Part shown: piece after piece, positions 36,266 through 45,293 of the stretch
Layout of the letters: every line of letters starts with the position of its first letter
Numbering within the stretch: the stretch's first letter is position 1
Assembly: GCA_012728275.1 (NCBI GenBank)
Contig: JAAYFK010000031.1
Location: 34,516 to 98,515 of the forward strand
Direction of reading: 5' to 3'
DNA: 64,000 nt
From: Clostridiaceae bacterium
Lineage (GTDB): Bacteria > Bacillota > Clostridia > Saccharofermentanales > Saccharofermentanaceae
Notes under the pieces: model-generated
What the model was told of the DNA's origin: nothing
What the model saw: only the letters and a program-made list of their open reading frames with translations
Databases searched by the model: none
Made by a program: the position numbers and the translations under genes

Positions 36266-36412
36266 ATGAATAGAATCGTAACAATTCAAACCCGTGATTT
36301 AAGCAAGTCCATCAAAGATGGTGGATGTGGTGAGTGCCAGACATCTTGCCAGTCTGCATGCAAGACTTCATGCGGCGTTGCTAATCAGGATTGTGAGAAC
36401 GCAAAGAAGTAA
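36266..36412 (+). CDS. scfA: SCIFF (six-cysteines-in-forty-five) ranthipeptide precursor
   Basis: A 48-residue peptide, MNRIVTIQTRDLSKSIKDGG followed by a cysteine-rich core. It has six cysteines, at residues 21, 24, 28, 32, 36 and 43. The leader MxRIxTIQT is characteristic. The maturase next door forms thioether bonds between Cys sulfurs and other residues of the core. SCIFF genes are nearly universal in Clostridia; their products have been linked to quorum-type signalling in some species. The ribosome binding site is a weak GGGGG eleven bases from the ATG. Confidence 0.95.
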   Translation: MNRIVTIQTRDLSKSIKDGGCGECQTSCQSACKTSCGVANQDCENAKK

Positions 36413-36435
36413 TTCTTTTCAATTACTAGAGAAAC

Positions 36436-36470
36436 CGGGTCTTCTGATCACATGGTCGAAGACCTTTTTT
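36436..36470 (+). terminator. Terminator/attenuator between SCIFF precursor and maturase
   Basis: GGTCTTC (36438-36444) pairs with GAAGACC (36458-36464), the stem can continue inward (GATC/GGTC, loop ACAT), and six T follow. It lies between scfA and the maturase gene and would make the precursor mRNA much more abundant than the enzyme mRNA. Confidence 0.85.
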
Positions 36471-36498
36471 CTTGTCTATTTACGAAGGAGATTTTTCC

Positions 36499-37893
36499 GT
36501 GATACATAGCTACAAATTTGACGATAAGAACATTGTGCTTGACGTTTTTTCCGGTTCCATTCATCTTGTTGACGAAGTCGCATATGATGTAATTAACCTT
36601 TATGAGTCCAAGTCAAAAGCAGAGATTGTTGACGAAGTGTATTCAAATTATAATGCCTCTCTTGGCATTTCAAGAGATGATGTTCTTGAGTGCATTAGCG
36701 ACGTTGAGACCTTGAAAGCCGAAGGGAAGCTTTTTGCGCCAGATAAGTATGCTGATATTGCAGCTAATTTTCGTAAAAAGAATTTTTACATCAAGGCACT
36801 TTGCCTACATGTTGCGCACACATGCAACCTAAATTGCTCTTATTGCTTTGCTTCACAGGGTAAATATCATGGACAGCGCGCTATCATGAGTTATGAAATA
36901 GGCGCTCGAGCTTTGGATTTTCTTATCGAAAATTCCGGTTACCATAAGAATCTTGATGTTGATTTTTTTGGCGGTGAGCCGCTTATGAACTTTGAAGTTG
37001 TTAAGCAATTGGTTATGTATGGGCGTGAGCTTGAGAAAAAGCACAACAAGAACATTCGCTTCACACTTACTACAAATGGCGTGAAACTTGATGATGAGGT
37101 TATCGATTTTTGTAACGACGAGATGCATAATGTCGTGCTTAGCCTTGACGGACGCAAGGAAGTTAATGACAGATTCCGAGTTGACAATATGGGACGTGGA
37201 AGCTACGACGTTATTGTTCCAAACTTTAAGCGTTTTGTAGAGAAACGCGGTGACAAGAGTTACTACATGCGTGGTACATTTACACATTACAACACTGATT
37301 TTTTGAATGATATTAAACACATGGCTGATTTGGGCTTTAGCGAGCTATCAATGGAGCCTGTGGTTACTGATCCAAGTGAACCAGCCGCCCTAACCGAAGA
37401 GGATCTGCCTATTCTTTTCGATCAATACGAAGAACTTGCTAGAGAGATGATTAAGCGCAACAAGCAAGGAAACGGCTTCACTTTCTATCATTACATGATT
37501 AATTTGACATGCGGCCCTTGTATCTACAAGAGAGTAGCTGGATGCGGCTCGGGAACTGAGTACATGGCCGTAACCCCTTGGGGAGAGCTATTCCCTTGCC
37601 ATCAATTTGTGGGCGATTCGAAGTATAGCATGGGCGATATCTATAAGGGTGTGACGAACACTGCTATGAGAGACAAATTTGCTTCTCTTAATGCTTATTC
37701 AAGACCCGAGTGCCAGAATTGCTGGGCTAAGTTGTATTGTTCAGGTGGTTGCGCAGCTAATTCCTATCACGCAACTGGTGAGGTTGACGGAATCTACGAG
37801 TACGGATGCAAACTTTTCAAGAAGAGAATTGAGTGCGCGTTGGCTGTGAAACTGTCTGAGAGCACTAGTTCGAGCTCTGAAGCTCAAGAATAG
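36499..37893 (+). CDS. scfB: SCIFF peptide maturase, radical SAM enzyme with SPASM domain
   Basis: The 464-residue product has an N-terminal peptide-binding (RRE-like) region, the radical SAM CxxxCxxC (CNLNCSYC, near residue 110), and a C-terminal SPASM region with many cysteines (CGPC, CGSG, CHQF, CQNCWAKLYCSGGC). It introduces thioether links in the SCIFF core. GTG at 36499 with GAAGGAG eight bases before is chosen over an in-frame TTG at 36472, which lies in the terminator. Full length for the family. Confidence 0.94.
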   Translation: MIHSYKFDDKNIVLDVFSGSIHLVDEVAYDVINLYESKSKAEIVDEVYSNYNASLGISRDDVLECISDVETLKAEGKLFAPDKYADIAANFRKKNFYIKALCLHVAHTCNLNCSYCFASQGKYHGQRAIMSYEIGARALDFLIENSGYHKNLDVDFFGGEPLMNFEVVKQLVMYGRELEKKHNKNIRFTLTTNGVKLDDEVIDFCNDEMHNVVLSLDGRKEVNDRFRVDNMGRGSYDVIVPNFKRFVEKRGDKSYYMRGTFTHYNTDFLNDIKHMADLGFSELSMEPVVTDPSEPAALTEEDLPILFDQYEELAREMIKRNKQGNGFTFYHYMINLTCGPCIYKRVAGCGSGTEYMAVTPWGELFPCHQFVGDSKYSMGDIYKGVTNTAMRDKFASLNAYSRPECQNCWAKLYCSGGCAANSYHATGEVDGIYEYGCKLFKKRIECALAVKLSESTSSSSEAQE

Positions 37894-38025
37894 TTGATCT
37901 AATATAGTTACATCGTACATTTCTTATTAACAATTCATAATTATTTTTAACATTCCGTTCTTACTGCGTTTGCTTTCGTTTACTAGAATGAAAGTATAAG
38001 CAATGGTAGATTGGAGGTAAGAATT

Positions 38026-38202
38026 ATGAAATACTTAATTTGTCGACCAGCATCTGAAATTGTCGTTCTTGCTTCCGCGAGACTGACAGCATTTAATTGG
38101 ATAGTTATTGGTGTTTTGACAGTCATTATCATTCTAATTATATTATCGATTATTGCAGTGCGTCGCGAAAATACACACAATAATGGTAAGAGGAAGCTAT
38201 GA
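38026..38202 (+). CDS. Small single-pass membrane protein
   Basis: A 58-residue peptide with a hydrophobic segment of about 22 residues (WIVIGVLTVIIILIILSIIAV, positions 27-47), a short N-terminal part and a basic C-terminus. GGAGGT lies seven bases before the ATG, so it is likely to be expressed. I do not recognise a family. It ends ten bases before the PfkB kinase gene and may share its transcript. Confidence 0.6.
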   Translation: MKYLICRPASEIVVLASARLTAFNWIVIGVLTVIIILIILSIIAVRRENTHNNGKRKL

Positions 38203-38212
38203 AAGGCAGAAT

Positions 38213-39121
38213 ATGATTTATACTATTACTCTTAATCCGGCTATTGACTACTCTCAAAGACTAGAATCATTTTCCTTAGGATCTACTAACCGCTCTTCAT
38301 CCGAGCGGTATTTTGCTGGCGGAAAAGGCATAAACGTATCGACTATTTTGGCTCGCCTTGGCATAACAAGTACAGCTACTGGTTTCGTAGGAGGCTTTGT
38401 CGGAGACTTTATTGTTCAGGCAGTAAAAAATGAGAACATCATTGCTGATTTTGTTTCTCTTGAGTCGAGCATTTCTCGAATAAACATTAAGTTAATGGGA
38501 ATAGAAGAGACTGAGATAAATGGATCTGGACCTCTCATCTCCGATTCGGACATTAATGCTCTGATTAAGAAGCTCAGGTCTCTTACGCAAGAGGATATCG
38601 TTGTTCTATCTGGAAATGCCCCTAAGAGCCTTAACTCTTATAATTTTATAAGGCTTCTTGAAGTAATTACTTCAAAGACATCCCGCTTCATTCTAGACAT
38701 ATCTGGAAAACTTCTTCTTGATGGCCTTAAGTTTACTCCTTTTCTGGTTAAGCCAAATCTAAGTGAGCTATCCGAGGCATCCGGAATGTACAATCTGGTC
38801 ACAGACGAATCTCGTATCTTAGCATGCAAAAAGATGGTCTCTCTTGGTGCTAGAAATGTTCTTCTCTCTTTAGGTAAGGAAGGCGCTTTATTCTACGATA
38901 CGGTAGGAAGAGTGCACAGAGTTGAAGGAATACCGGGTGATTTGGTTAGTTCCGTAGGTTCGGGGGACTCCCTCCTAGCAGGCTTTATATATGGCCTTAG
39001 CAAATATGACGATATCGACACGGCTCTCAAGCTTGGCAACTGCTGTGGAGCAGCGACTGCCTTCTCAAACGGCCTCGCATCAAGCATGACCATCGCCAAT
39101 GTAATCGCCTCAAGTAAGTAA
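38213..39121 (+). CDS. PfkB-family kinase, 1-phosphofructokinase/tagatose-6-phosphate kinase type
   Basis: The 302-residue product starts MIYTITLNPAIDYSQRL and has the GGKGINVSTILARLG signature and the C-terminal catalytic region SVGSGDSLLAGFIYG with the base Asp, typical of FruK/LacC. These phosphorylate fructose-1-phosphate or tagatose-6-phosphate. No fruA or lac genes are near, so the substrate is uncertain. The ATG at 38213 has AAAGG six bases before it; the frame extends upstream into the small membrane protein gene. Confidence 0.88.
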   Translation: MIYTITLNPAIDYSQRLESFSLGSTNRSSSERYFAGGKGINVSTILARLGITSTATGFVGGFVGDFIVQAVKNENIIADFVSLESSISRINIKLMGIEETEINGSGPLISDSDINALIKKLRSLTQEDIVVLSGNAPKSLNSYNFIRLLEVITSKTSRFILDISGKLLLDGLKFTPFLVKPNLSELSEASGMYNLVTDESRILACKKMVSLGARNVLLSLGKEGALFYDTVGRVHRVEGIPGDLVSSVGSGDSLLAGFIYGLSKYDDIDTALKLGNCCGAATAFSNGLASSMTIANVIASSK

Positions 39122-39134
39122 GCCAAGACGCTTC

Positions 39135-39905
39135 TTATGTCTCTTCTCTGCTCCTTATAACTAAAGCCTTGTAAACCCTTTCTTGAACTGGAAGTCTATC
39201 TGACTTTGAATAGTTACTCTCGAAAAAGTCCGCTATAGTCATAGCTTGACTTGCATCGACTTTGTCAATTAATGGTTCTATTAGTCCAATAGCCGCATAC
39301 ATCATAGGGAAAACTAAAGTGTCTTTACGATGGATCGTCGAACTGCTAATAATATATGCGATTACCGACATAGCCGATTCTTGGCTAATACCTACATCTA
39401 CAAAGCTATTCAACTTGTCCTTCAATGCAGAATAGAAATCCTCATGACAAGGCGAATCCTTTGGCGATGACTTACTTCCAAAAAGTCCTTCCATTGGGCT
39501 ACTCTTCTCCTTGGCTAGACTTGCCTTCGAGATGTAATCCTCATAAATAACTGTAAGCGCAACTACCTCGTCGCAAGCGATATCCGTATCTGACTTAGTG
39601 TCGATGTCGTCTTCAGCATAATTCTTGATAGCATCATTGTTTACTTCTGCTTCTTGAGAATTCTCGGTCTTTGGCAAAGTCATCTGTTGATATTCTCTAT
39701 ATGCAAGAAATACAGAATATGCTAGAAAGAATACGGCAGCAGCTATGAATACTACTCCAATCCAGAGAAAGCGCGAATCACTCGCGCTTTCTTTGATTAG
39801 ATTTATTCCAAAGAATCCTAGGGCCACAACGACGACAACTCTAAATAAAGACTTCACAATTACCGACCTAAGGTCGTCGTTTTGAATTGAATTGTTATTT
39901 CCCAT
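39135..39905 (-). CDS. Membrane protein of unknown function at the end of the sugar ABC operon
   Basis: The 256-residue product has two membrane helices near the start (about 15-35 and 46-68), then a hydrophilic C-terminal part (about 75-256) with an acidic linker and a helical domain ending near SDRLPVQERVYKALVIRSRE. I do not recognise the domain. It starts three bases after the permease stop codon, so it is translated with the transporter; a role in regulating or assembling it is only inference from position. Confidence 0.7.
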   Translation of the reverse strand: MGNNNSIQNDDLRSVIVKSLFRVVVVVALGFFGINLIKESASDSRFLWIGVVFIAAAVFFLAYSVFLAYREYQQMTLPKTENSQEAEVNNDAIKNYAEDDIDTKSDTDIACDEVVALTVIYEDYISKASLAKEKSSPMEGLFGSKSSPKDSPCHEDFYSALKDKLNSFVDVGISQESAMSVIAYIISSSTIHRKDTLVFPMMYAAIGLIEPLIDKVDASQAMTIADFFESNYSKSDRLPVQERVYKALVIRSREET

Positions 39906-39908
39906 TAA

Positions 39909-41105
39909 TTATGATTTTCCTGTCTTATGATTTGATACTACGTCAAATACTACTGCCAACAAAAGAACAACACCCTTAACTACGTATTGCCAGTTGTTAT
40001 CAAGACCGTATATTGACATACCTTGGTTAATTGTACCAAGAAGAATAGCTCCGATTACGATACCAACTACACTTCCTGAACCACCATATGCAGAAGCACC
40101 ACCAATGAAGCAAGAACCAATAGCGTCCATCTCATATGATGAACCAGAGTCACCATTTACTGAACCGATACGTGCAGCTACTAGAAGGCCTGAAAGTCCT
40201 GCCATTAATGACATTGAAAGGTAAGCTGAGAAGTACACTCTACGAGGATCAATACCTGAAAGCTTTGTCGCCTTCTCGTTTCCTCCAACGGCATAGAATG
40301 TTCGACCAAAAGCTGTCTTAGATGTGATGTAAGCATAAATAAGAATTACAGCAATAATCCAAAGAAGCATTACAGATATACCCTTGTAGTTAGCTAGTTG
40401 AATTGAATACACTACAATTAAGGCGTCAATAAGAGCTACTCTAATATATGCAAGAGTTCCATTCTCCATAGCATATCCATTTTTACGTTTCTTGATTCTT
40501 CCGAGAATAGTACCTGCAGTTACTATGATTGCAGCAAGTACACCAAAGATGATTGCCGAAACTTTTAAGTCTTCAGTATCAATTCCAGGTATATTAATGT
40601 ACCTTGTGAAAATATCAAGATATAACTGATTCTGAATTGGAATTGTCTTTGAATCAAGAACTACTCGGCCAAGACCTCTAAATAGGAACATTCCAGCCAA
40701 TGTGCAAATAAAAGGAGGAATGTGCACATAACCTATGAGCCAACCTTGAGCGATTCCAATGACACCAGCTATTGCAATGCTTATCACAATAATTAAAATT
40801 GCAGGTAAACCTGTATTCGCAAGCATCTGTGTCGCCAATGCTCCTATCAAGCAAACTGTCGATCCAATTGAAAGGTCAACGTTACCTCCAGTAAGAATGC
40901 AAAGTAGCATTCCACAACCAAGTACCAAAACATATGCGTTTTGAAGTAGAAGGTTAGATAGATTCTGAGGAAGGATCAATCTTCCCTCTGTTAGTAATGT
41001 GAAGAATACAAATACAACTACTAGTGCAATTACCATTGAATACTTTTTAAGTATTGATCCCGCACTAGAGTTCCTGTTTTTTAGCGCTTTTGCTTTCTCA
41101 CTCAT
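39909..41105 (-). CDS. gguB: Multiple-monosaccharide ABC transporter permease (GguB/MmsB type)
   Basis: The 398-residue membrane protein has about ten hydrophobic helices and the motifs of the ribose/xylose permease family ([12 protein letters not shown] near residue 75 and [32 protein letters not shown]). It pairs with the double ABC ATPase just upstream, overlapping it by four bases. With the ChvE-like binding protein it forms an importer for sugars such as galactose, xylose or arabinose. Confidence 0.9.
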   Translation of the reverse strand: MSEKAKALKNRNSSAGSILKKYSMVIALVVVFVFFTLLTEGRLILPQNLSNLLLQNAYVLVLGCGMLLCILTGGNVDLSIGSTVCLIGALATQMLANTGLPAILIIVISIAIAGVIGIAQGWLIGYVHIPPFICTLAGMFLFRGLGRVVLDSKTIPIQNQLYLDIFTRYINIPGIDTEDLKVSAIIFGVLAAIIVTAGTILGRIKKRKNGYAMENGTLAYIRVALIDALIVVYSIQLANYKGISVMLLWIIAVILIYAYITSKTAFGRTFYAVGGNEKATKLSGIDPRRVYFSAYLSMSLMAGLSGLLVAARIGSVNGDSGSSYEMDAIGSCFIGGASAYGGSGSVVGIVIGAILLGTINQGMSIYGLDNNWQYVVKGVVLLLAVVFDVVSNHKTGKS

Positions 41106-42670
41106 GATGCAACCGTCTCCTTATCTGCTTTTTCTTTCTTCTCAGAATCAAGAATTGCCTTCATGATGCTCTCTTGAGTAGCATCCTTGGCATTTGACTC
41201 TTGTACAATCTCACCATTGTTCATTACATATATTCTGTCACACATACCTAGAAGCTCAGGCATCTCAGAAGAAATCATCACAACAGACTTCCCTTGTGCA
41301 ACTAAATCATTAATTATGCAATAAATCTCATACTTTGCACCTACGTCGATACCTCTTGTAGGCTCATCAAGAATAAGGATTTCCGAATCGGCGAACATCC
41401 ACTTTGAAAGAAGAACCTTCTGTTGATTGCCTCCAGATAGATTTCCTAGCTTCTGCTGGACCGACGGTGTCTTTGTATTTAATTTCTTAACGTACTCGCC
41501 AGCAACATTATTCTCCTTATCGATATCAATTACTCCAAACTTGTTGCAAATCTTCTTGATTCTCGCCATTGTAGTATTGATAGCAATCGAGTCACTAAGT
41601 ATCAATCCATTACCTTTACGATCCTCAGTTACGTAAGCCATACCGTGATCGATAGCTTCCTTAGGATTAGATAAATGGACCTTTTTACCGCTAATTTCTA
41701 TGGATCCTGTTATGTCATTTCCATAACTTTTCCCGAATACTGACATAGCAAGTTCGGTTCTTCCTGCTCCTTGAAGTCCAGAAAATCCTACTACTTCGCC
41801 CTTATGTACTTTAAACGATACATTGTTTACAATTCTCTTCTCGCGATATAGTGGATGCTGAACGCACCAATCACTTACTTGAAGAGATACTTCATCAGAT
41901 ACCGAATGCTTTCTTGACGGGAATCTATCACTTAGGTCACGACCTACCATTCCTTTGATGATTCTTGCCTCATCAATATTTCGATTGGTATTGTCTATTG
42001 TCTCAATAGTTGCTCCGTCTCTTAATACCGTAATCTCATCAGCTACATAAGCTATTTCATTAAGCTTGTGCGAAATCATGATTGATGTCATTCCTTGCTT
42101 CTTGAACTCTAGTAGCAAATCCAGAAGCATCTTAGCATCAACTTCATTAAGAGAGGATGTTGGCTCATCAAGAATCAACAACTTAACGTTCTTAGATAGC
42201 GCTTTTGCTATCTCAACAAGCTGTTGCTTACCTGTACCAATATCTTTGATTAAAGTCGTTGGAGATTCCTTAAGACCTACTTGTATCATATGCTTCTCTG
42301 CTTGACTAAAGGTCTCATCCCAATCAATGCCAAGAAAACCTTTACGCTCGTTTCCTAAGAACATATTCTCTCCAATGGATAGTTCTGGAATAAGCGCTAG
42401 TTCTTGGTGAACGATGACTATTCCGAAGTTCTCGCTGTCTCTAAGTTGTTTAAACTCACATAGCTTGCCATCGTATTCAATCGTACCTGTGTACGATCCT
42501 ACTGGATAGGTACCACTAAGTACATTCATCAATGTGGACTTACCAGCACCATTCTCTCCAACGAGAGCGTGAATTGATCCACGCTTTACTTGAAGATTAA
42601 CATTGTCCAGTGCCTTTACACCCGGGAACTCTTTTGTGATATTAGACATCACTAGAATATTATCAGCCAA
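41102..42670 (-). CDS. gguA: Multiple-monosaccharide ABC transporter ATP-binding protein, two ATPase domains (GguA/MmsA type)
   Basis: The 522-residue product contains two fused ABC domains: Walker A ([10 protein letters not shown]) and DEPTSSLNE in the first half, a degenerate P-loop (GLQGAGRTE) with [14 protein letters not shown] and [10 protein letters not shown] in the second, the arrangement of RbsA-type importers. I prefer the TTG at 42670 as start, with AAGGAGG ten bases before it; a GTG at 42691 would place that site inside the gene. Co-transcribed with chvE and gguB. Confidence 0.9.
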   Translation of the reverse strand: MADNILVMSNITKEFPGVKALDNVNLQVKRGSIHALVGENGAGKSTLMNVLSGTYPVGSYTGTIEYDGKLCEFKQLRDSENFGIVIVHQELALIPELSIGENMFLGNERKGFLGIDWDETFSQAEKHMIQVGLKESPTTLIKDIGTGKQQLVEIAKALSKNVKLLILDEPTSSLNEVDAKMLLDLLLEFKKQGMTSIMISHKLNEIAYVADEITVLRDGATIETIDNTNRNIDEARIIKGMVGRDLSDRFPSRKHSVSDEVSLQVSDWCVQHPLYREKRIVNNVSFKVHKGEVVGFSGLQGAGRTELAMSVFGKSYGNDITGSIEISGKKVHLSNPKEAIDHGMAYVTEDRKGNGLILSDSIAINTTMARIKKICNKFGVIDIDKENNVAGEYVKKLNTKTPSVQQKLGNLSGGNQQKVLLSKWMFADSEILILDEPTRGIDVGAKYEIYCIINDLVAQGKSVVMISSEMPELLGMCDRIYVMNNGEIVQESNAKDATQESIMKAILDSEKKEKADKETVAS

Positions 42671-42758
42671 ATTACACTGCCCTCCTTGCACTATTTACAA
42701 CACATGTCAAAGTTAAATTTTTTAGCTCTGAGATCTGTTGAAATAAAAATACATAGAA

Positions 42759-42787
42759 TTGGCGGGGCAAAGGATTGACCCCGCCAA
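42759..42787 (-). other. GC-rich stem-loop between chvE and gguA
   Basis: A perfect 9-bp stem (TTGGCGGGG/CCCCGCCAA) with an 11-base loop, in the 140-base gap. It is followed on the minus strand by TTCTATGTATTTTTATT, a poor U-tract. It probably limits read-through or protects the chvE mRNA 3' end, giving excess binding protein over membrane parts, as in other importer operons. Confidence 0.7.
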
Positions 42788-42830
42788 ATTCAAATGTAAA
42801 GAACTGACTAAATCAGTATCAAGCTTACAA

Positions 42831-43955
42831 TCAGCCTGCAGCTACTGGATATTCTCCAGACCATACATAGTAGCCAGGTGTAACAAGTTCTTCCTCAATA
42901 TTGTCAACAGTAACAACAGAAGGAACTAGTAGGTATGAAGGAATTGTTCCTGTACCATTATCGTATGATGATGTATCGTAAGCGCACTCGCAATCAAAAG
43001 TATCAGCAAGAGCTGCATCAGGAGTCTTACCCTGAATTAGAAGCTCAGCGATAGCAACAGTAACAACTGCCTCATTAGCAACTGCCTTAAATACTGTCAT
43101 TGACTGAAGTCCATCAACGATATTTGCTAGGTTAGCTTCGTCGCCGTCCTGACCAGTAATGATTACAGTGTTAGTGCCAGCATAGTCAGAAGCGATAGCA
43201 TTAGTAACACCAAGAGCTGTAGAGTCATTGGAGCACAAAGCAACGTCAAGTACTGTTCCATCGGAATAGTAAGAAGCTAGGATGTTCTGCATACGTGTCA
43301 TAGCTGTTTCAGTTGACCAAGAAGCTGTAGCAACTTGCTCGAAATCTGTCTGGCCAGAAACTACGTTCAAAATACCAGCATCAATATAAGGGGAAAGAAC
43401 ATCAAATGCACCATTAAAGAAGAAGCCAGCATTGTTGTCTGCAGGATCTCCAGCTGTGAACTCAATGTTGTATGTTGTAGATGTGTCGCTTAGGTCAAGA
43501 CCTAGTGCGTCAACAACATATTCGCCCTGTAACTTACCTACTGTATAGTTATCAAAAGATACATAGTAGGATACAGCCTCTGTGTTCATGATCAAACGGT
43601 CATAGCTGATTACAGGAATTTCCTTCTCAGCAGCCGTATCAAGAACCTTAGTTAAAGACTCACCATCGATAGCAGCAACAATAAGAACGTCAACGTCATC
43701 AGCGATTAGATTCTCAATATCAGAAACCTGCTGGTCAACATTGTTGTCAGAGTACTTGAGCTCTACTGTGTAGCCCTTCTTCTCGAACTCGTCCTTCAAG
43801 AACGTACCATCACGGTTCCATCTCTCGAGAGACTTTGTTGGCATTGCGATACCAATCTTGCTAACTCCGTCGTCACCCTTCTTACATCCAACCATAGCAA
43901 AAGCCATAGTAAAAATAAGGATAACCGAAATCAATGCGGAAATGAATTTTTTCAT
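42831..43955 (-). CDS. chvE: Sugar-binding lipoprotein of a ChvE/MmsE-type ABC importer
   Basis: The 374-residue product has a lipoprotein signal peptide ending in AMVGC (about residue 24) and the periplasmic-binding-protein type 1 fold: KIGIAMPTKSLERWNRDG, VDVLIVAAIDGESL, PVISYDRL, and CSNDSTALGVTNA. Close family members bind galactose, glucose, xylose or arabinose. First gene of the operon; ribosome binding site AGGAGAG. Upstream lie two palindromic sites that may bind a LacI-type regulator. Confidence 0.92.
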   Translation of the reverse strand: MKKFISALISVILIFTMAFAMVGCKKGDDGVSKIGIAMPTKSLERWNRDGTFLKDEFEKKGYTVELKYSDNNVDQQVSDIENLIADDVDVLIVAAIDGESLTKVLDTAAEKEIPVISYDRLIMNTEAVSYYVSFDNYTVGKLQGEYVVDALGLDLSDTSTTYNIEFTAGDPADNNAGFFFNGAFDVLSPYIDAGILNVVSGQTDFEQVATASWSTETAMTRMQNILASYYSDGTVLDVALCSNDSTALGVTNAIASDYAGTNTVIITGQDGDEANLANIVDGLQSMTVFKAVANEAVVTVAIAELLIQGKTPDAALADTFDCECAYDTSSYDNGTGTIPSYLLVPSVVTVDNIEEELVTPGYYVWSGEYPVAAG

Positions 43956-44715
43956 CTTTTTCTCTCCTTTACATGGTTTGAGACAGCCATCATATCGAGA
44001 TTACATATTGTTAATATTGATATAAATTAGCTGCTACTCAGTGAACCTTTTGTTGATTTTCACTAATGTAAGGTTATATCACCGCAGGCAAAAACACAAT
44101 TCAATTTCTGCCCGTTTAGCAATTTTTGTACATATATGACAATTTAGTAGCTGTTTTTTGTGTAGATAAACAATAAAAATCTGTGAGAAACGTTTCACTC
44201 TGGTTCTAATATCCCTAATAATAATAAAGCGGAATTGAGATTGCTCAATTTGTGCTTATTTTTATGTGCACGATACCATTCCATTTTATTGGTTCTATTA
44301 AATTCCCTGTTGAAGAATGTCAAAAACCCGAAAACGCCTTAAATCAAAACGTTTCACGTTAATAGAGCGAATAAATATACACATGTATTTAATGCAAAGA
44401 TATATACATTTGTAAGAAAATTGAAGCAAAGCAATTTTAACAAAATTTCTTTCTTTTTCGCTTGTTAATCGATTTTACCGATATTGCTATTTCTATCTCT
44501 TAAATAACAAGCAACGGCTTAAAAAAGAGCAAAACTACGGTATTTTTCAGAAAAACTCATCAATTATGTTATATTTGTTTCAATGTTCTACAGCCATCAT
44601 TTTTTATCTGTTTAGTCTAGATTTTCGATAAGTGCCACGTCTTCGAGCAATTATTCTGATGGTTATCTTCTTGTCGTCCAGTAGTCTTATTATGCGTATC
44701 CGTCGATCGTTCCAA
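43956..44715. other. AT-rich gene-free region upstream of the sugar importer
   Basis: About 760 bases with no convincing open frame on either strand. It contains the promoter region of chvE, two similar palindromic operator candidates (see separate entry), and long AT-rich stretches. The far end (about 44630-44715) may be the tail of a decayed acetyltransferase gene. I found no promoter pair with good spacing for chvE. Confidence 0.5.
44183..44359. promoter_or_regulatory. Two palindromic operator candidates sharing AAACGTTTCAC
   Basis: GTGAGAAACGTTTCACTC at 44183-44200 and TCAAAACGTTTCACGT at 44344-44359 share 11 bases around a central CG and are about 150 bases apart. Palindromes of this kind are typical for LacI/CcpA-family regulators. 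They do not match the CcpA cre consensus at every position. No regulator gene of this type is in the window. Confidence 0.5.
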
Positions 44716-45062
44716 CTAGTAAGCAATTCGTCTTCCCAAATCAAGCCTTAGAACACCAACGTGATTGAAATCATCATTTGCTTCGCGGTGAATCAATTCT
44801 GTAGAGCCTATGGACTTACGCACACTTTTCGTATGGTAAGAACTTAACCAGAACTCAAGTGCTTTCTGCATCCTTTGCTCGTCAGGGTCATAAAAATATC
44901 GTCATGGCAACTATCGATGTTAAAGAATTGCAACGCATTCTTTTCTCCGTATACTTTCACCAAGTCCTTAGCATCATCCATAGAGGAAAAACGAAGTATG
45001 AACTCATCATTCTCATGAAGCGGGCATCTCTCATATGCATCTGTAATTTCGATTTCTCCTAA
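44716..45062 (-). pseudogene. Decayed GNAT acetyltransferase gene
   Basis: Minus-strand translation gives two pieces in different frames. The first (45062 to stop at 44844) contains CPLHENDEFILRFSSMDDAK and EKNALQFFNIDSCHDDIF; the second (about 44895 to a stop at 44716) reads YDPDEQRMQKALEFWLSSYH, then GSTELIHREANDDFNHVGVLRLDL. Together they follow the pattern of a GNAT acetyltransferase of about 180 residues with LRLDL near its middle. A short deletion or frameshift lies near 44890-44900; no start codon or intact C-terminus is seen. It is clearly non-functional. Confidence 0.7.
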
Positions 45063-45217
45063 GAACCCAAGTAATAGTTACGAAAAGGTTATTCCGGAAT
45101 ACCAATTCTCTTTATTTTTAGCTCGATAAAGCATCGTGGGTATTACCAGTGGAACTCAGTACTTGATAGATAACGAACTAGTATACCTAGCAGTAGTGAG
45201 AAATTGTTAAGAGTAAT

Positions 45218-45292
45218 TGGCGCCTCAAACAGGAATCGAACCCGTATCTACAGTACCGGAAACTGCTATTCTATCCATTGAACTATTGAGGC
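45218..45292 (-). tRNA. tRNA-Arg (anticodon CCG)
   Basis: A complete cloverleaf on the minus strand: acceptor GCCTCAA/TTGAGGC, D stem GTTC/GAAT, anticodon stem GCAGT/ACTGT with loop TTCCGGT (anticodon CCG, reads the Arg codon CGG), T stem ACGGG/CCTGT with loop TTCGATT, discriminator G and encoded CCA. The 5' end is one base after the mfd stop codon, so it is probably released from the mfd transcript or starts from a promoter inside mfd. Confidence 0.95.
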
Positions 45293-45293
45293 A

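Noticed and set aside
44120..44460. AT-rich stretches considered as a replication origin or integrated element end
   Set aside because: No DnaA-box cluster, no integrase and no direct repeat of the tRNA end were seen.
44859..45062. 67-residue plus-strand ORF in the gene-poor region
   Set aside because: It is the antisense of the decayed GNAT gene, which gives a far better match to a protein family.
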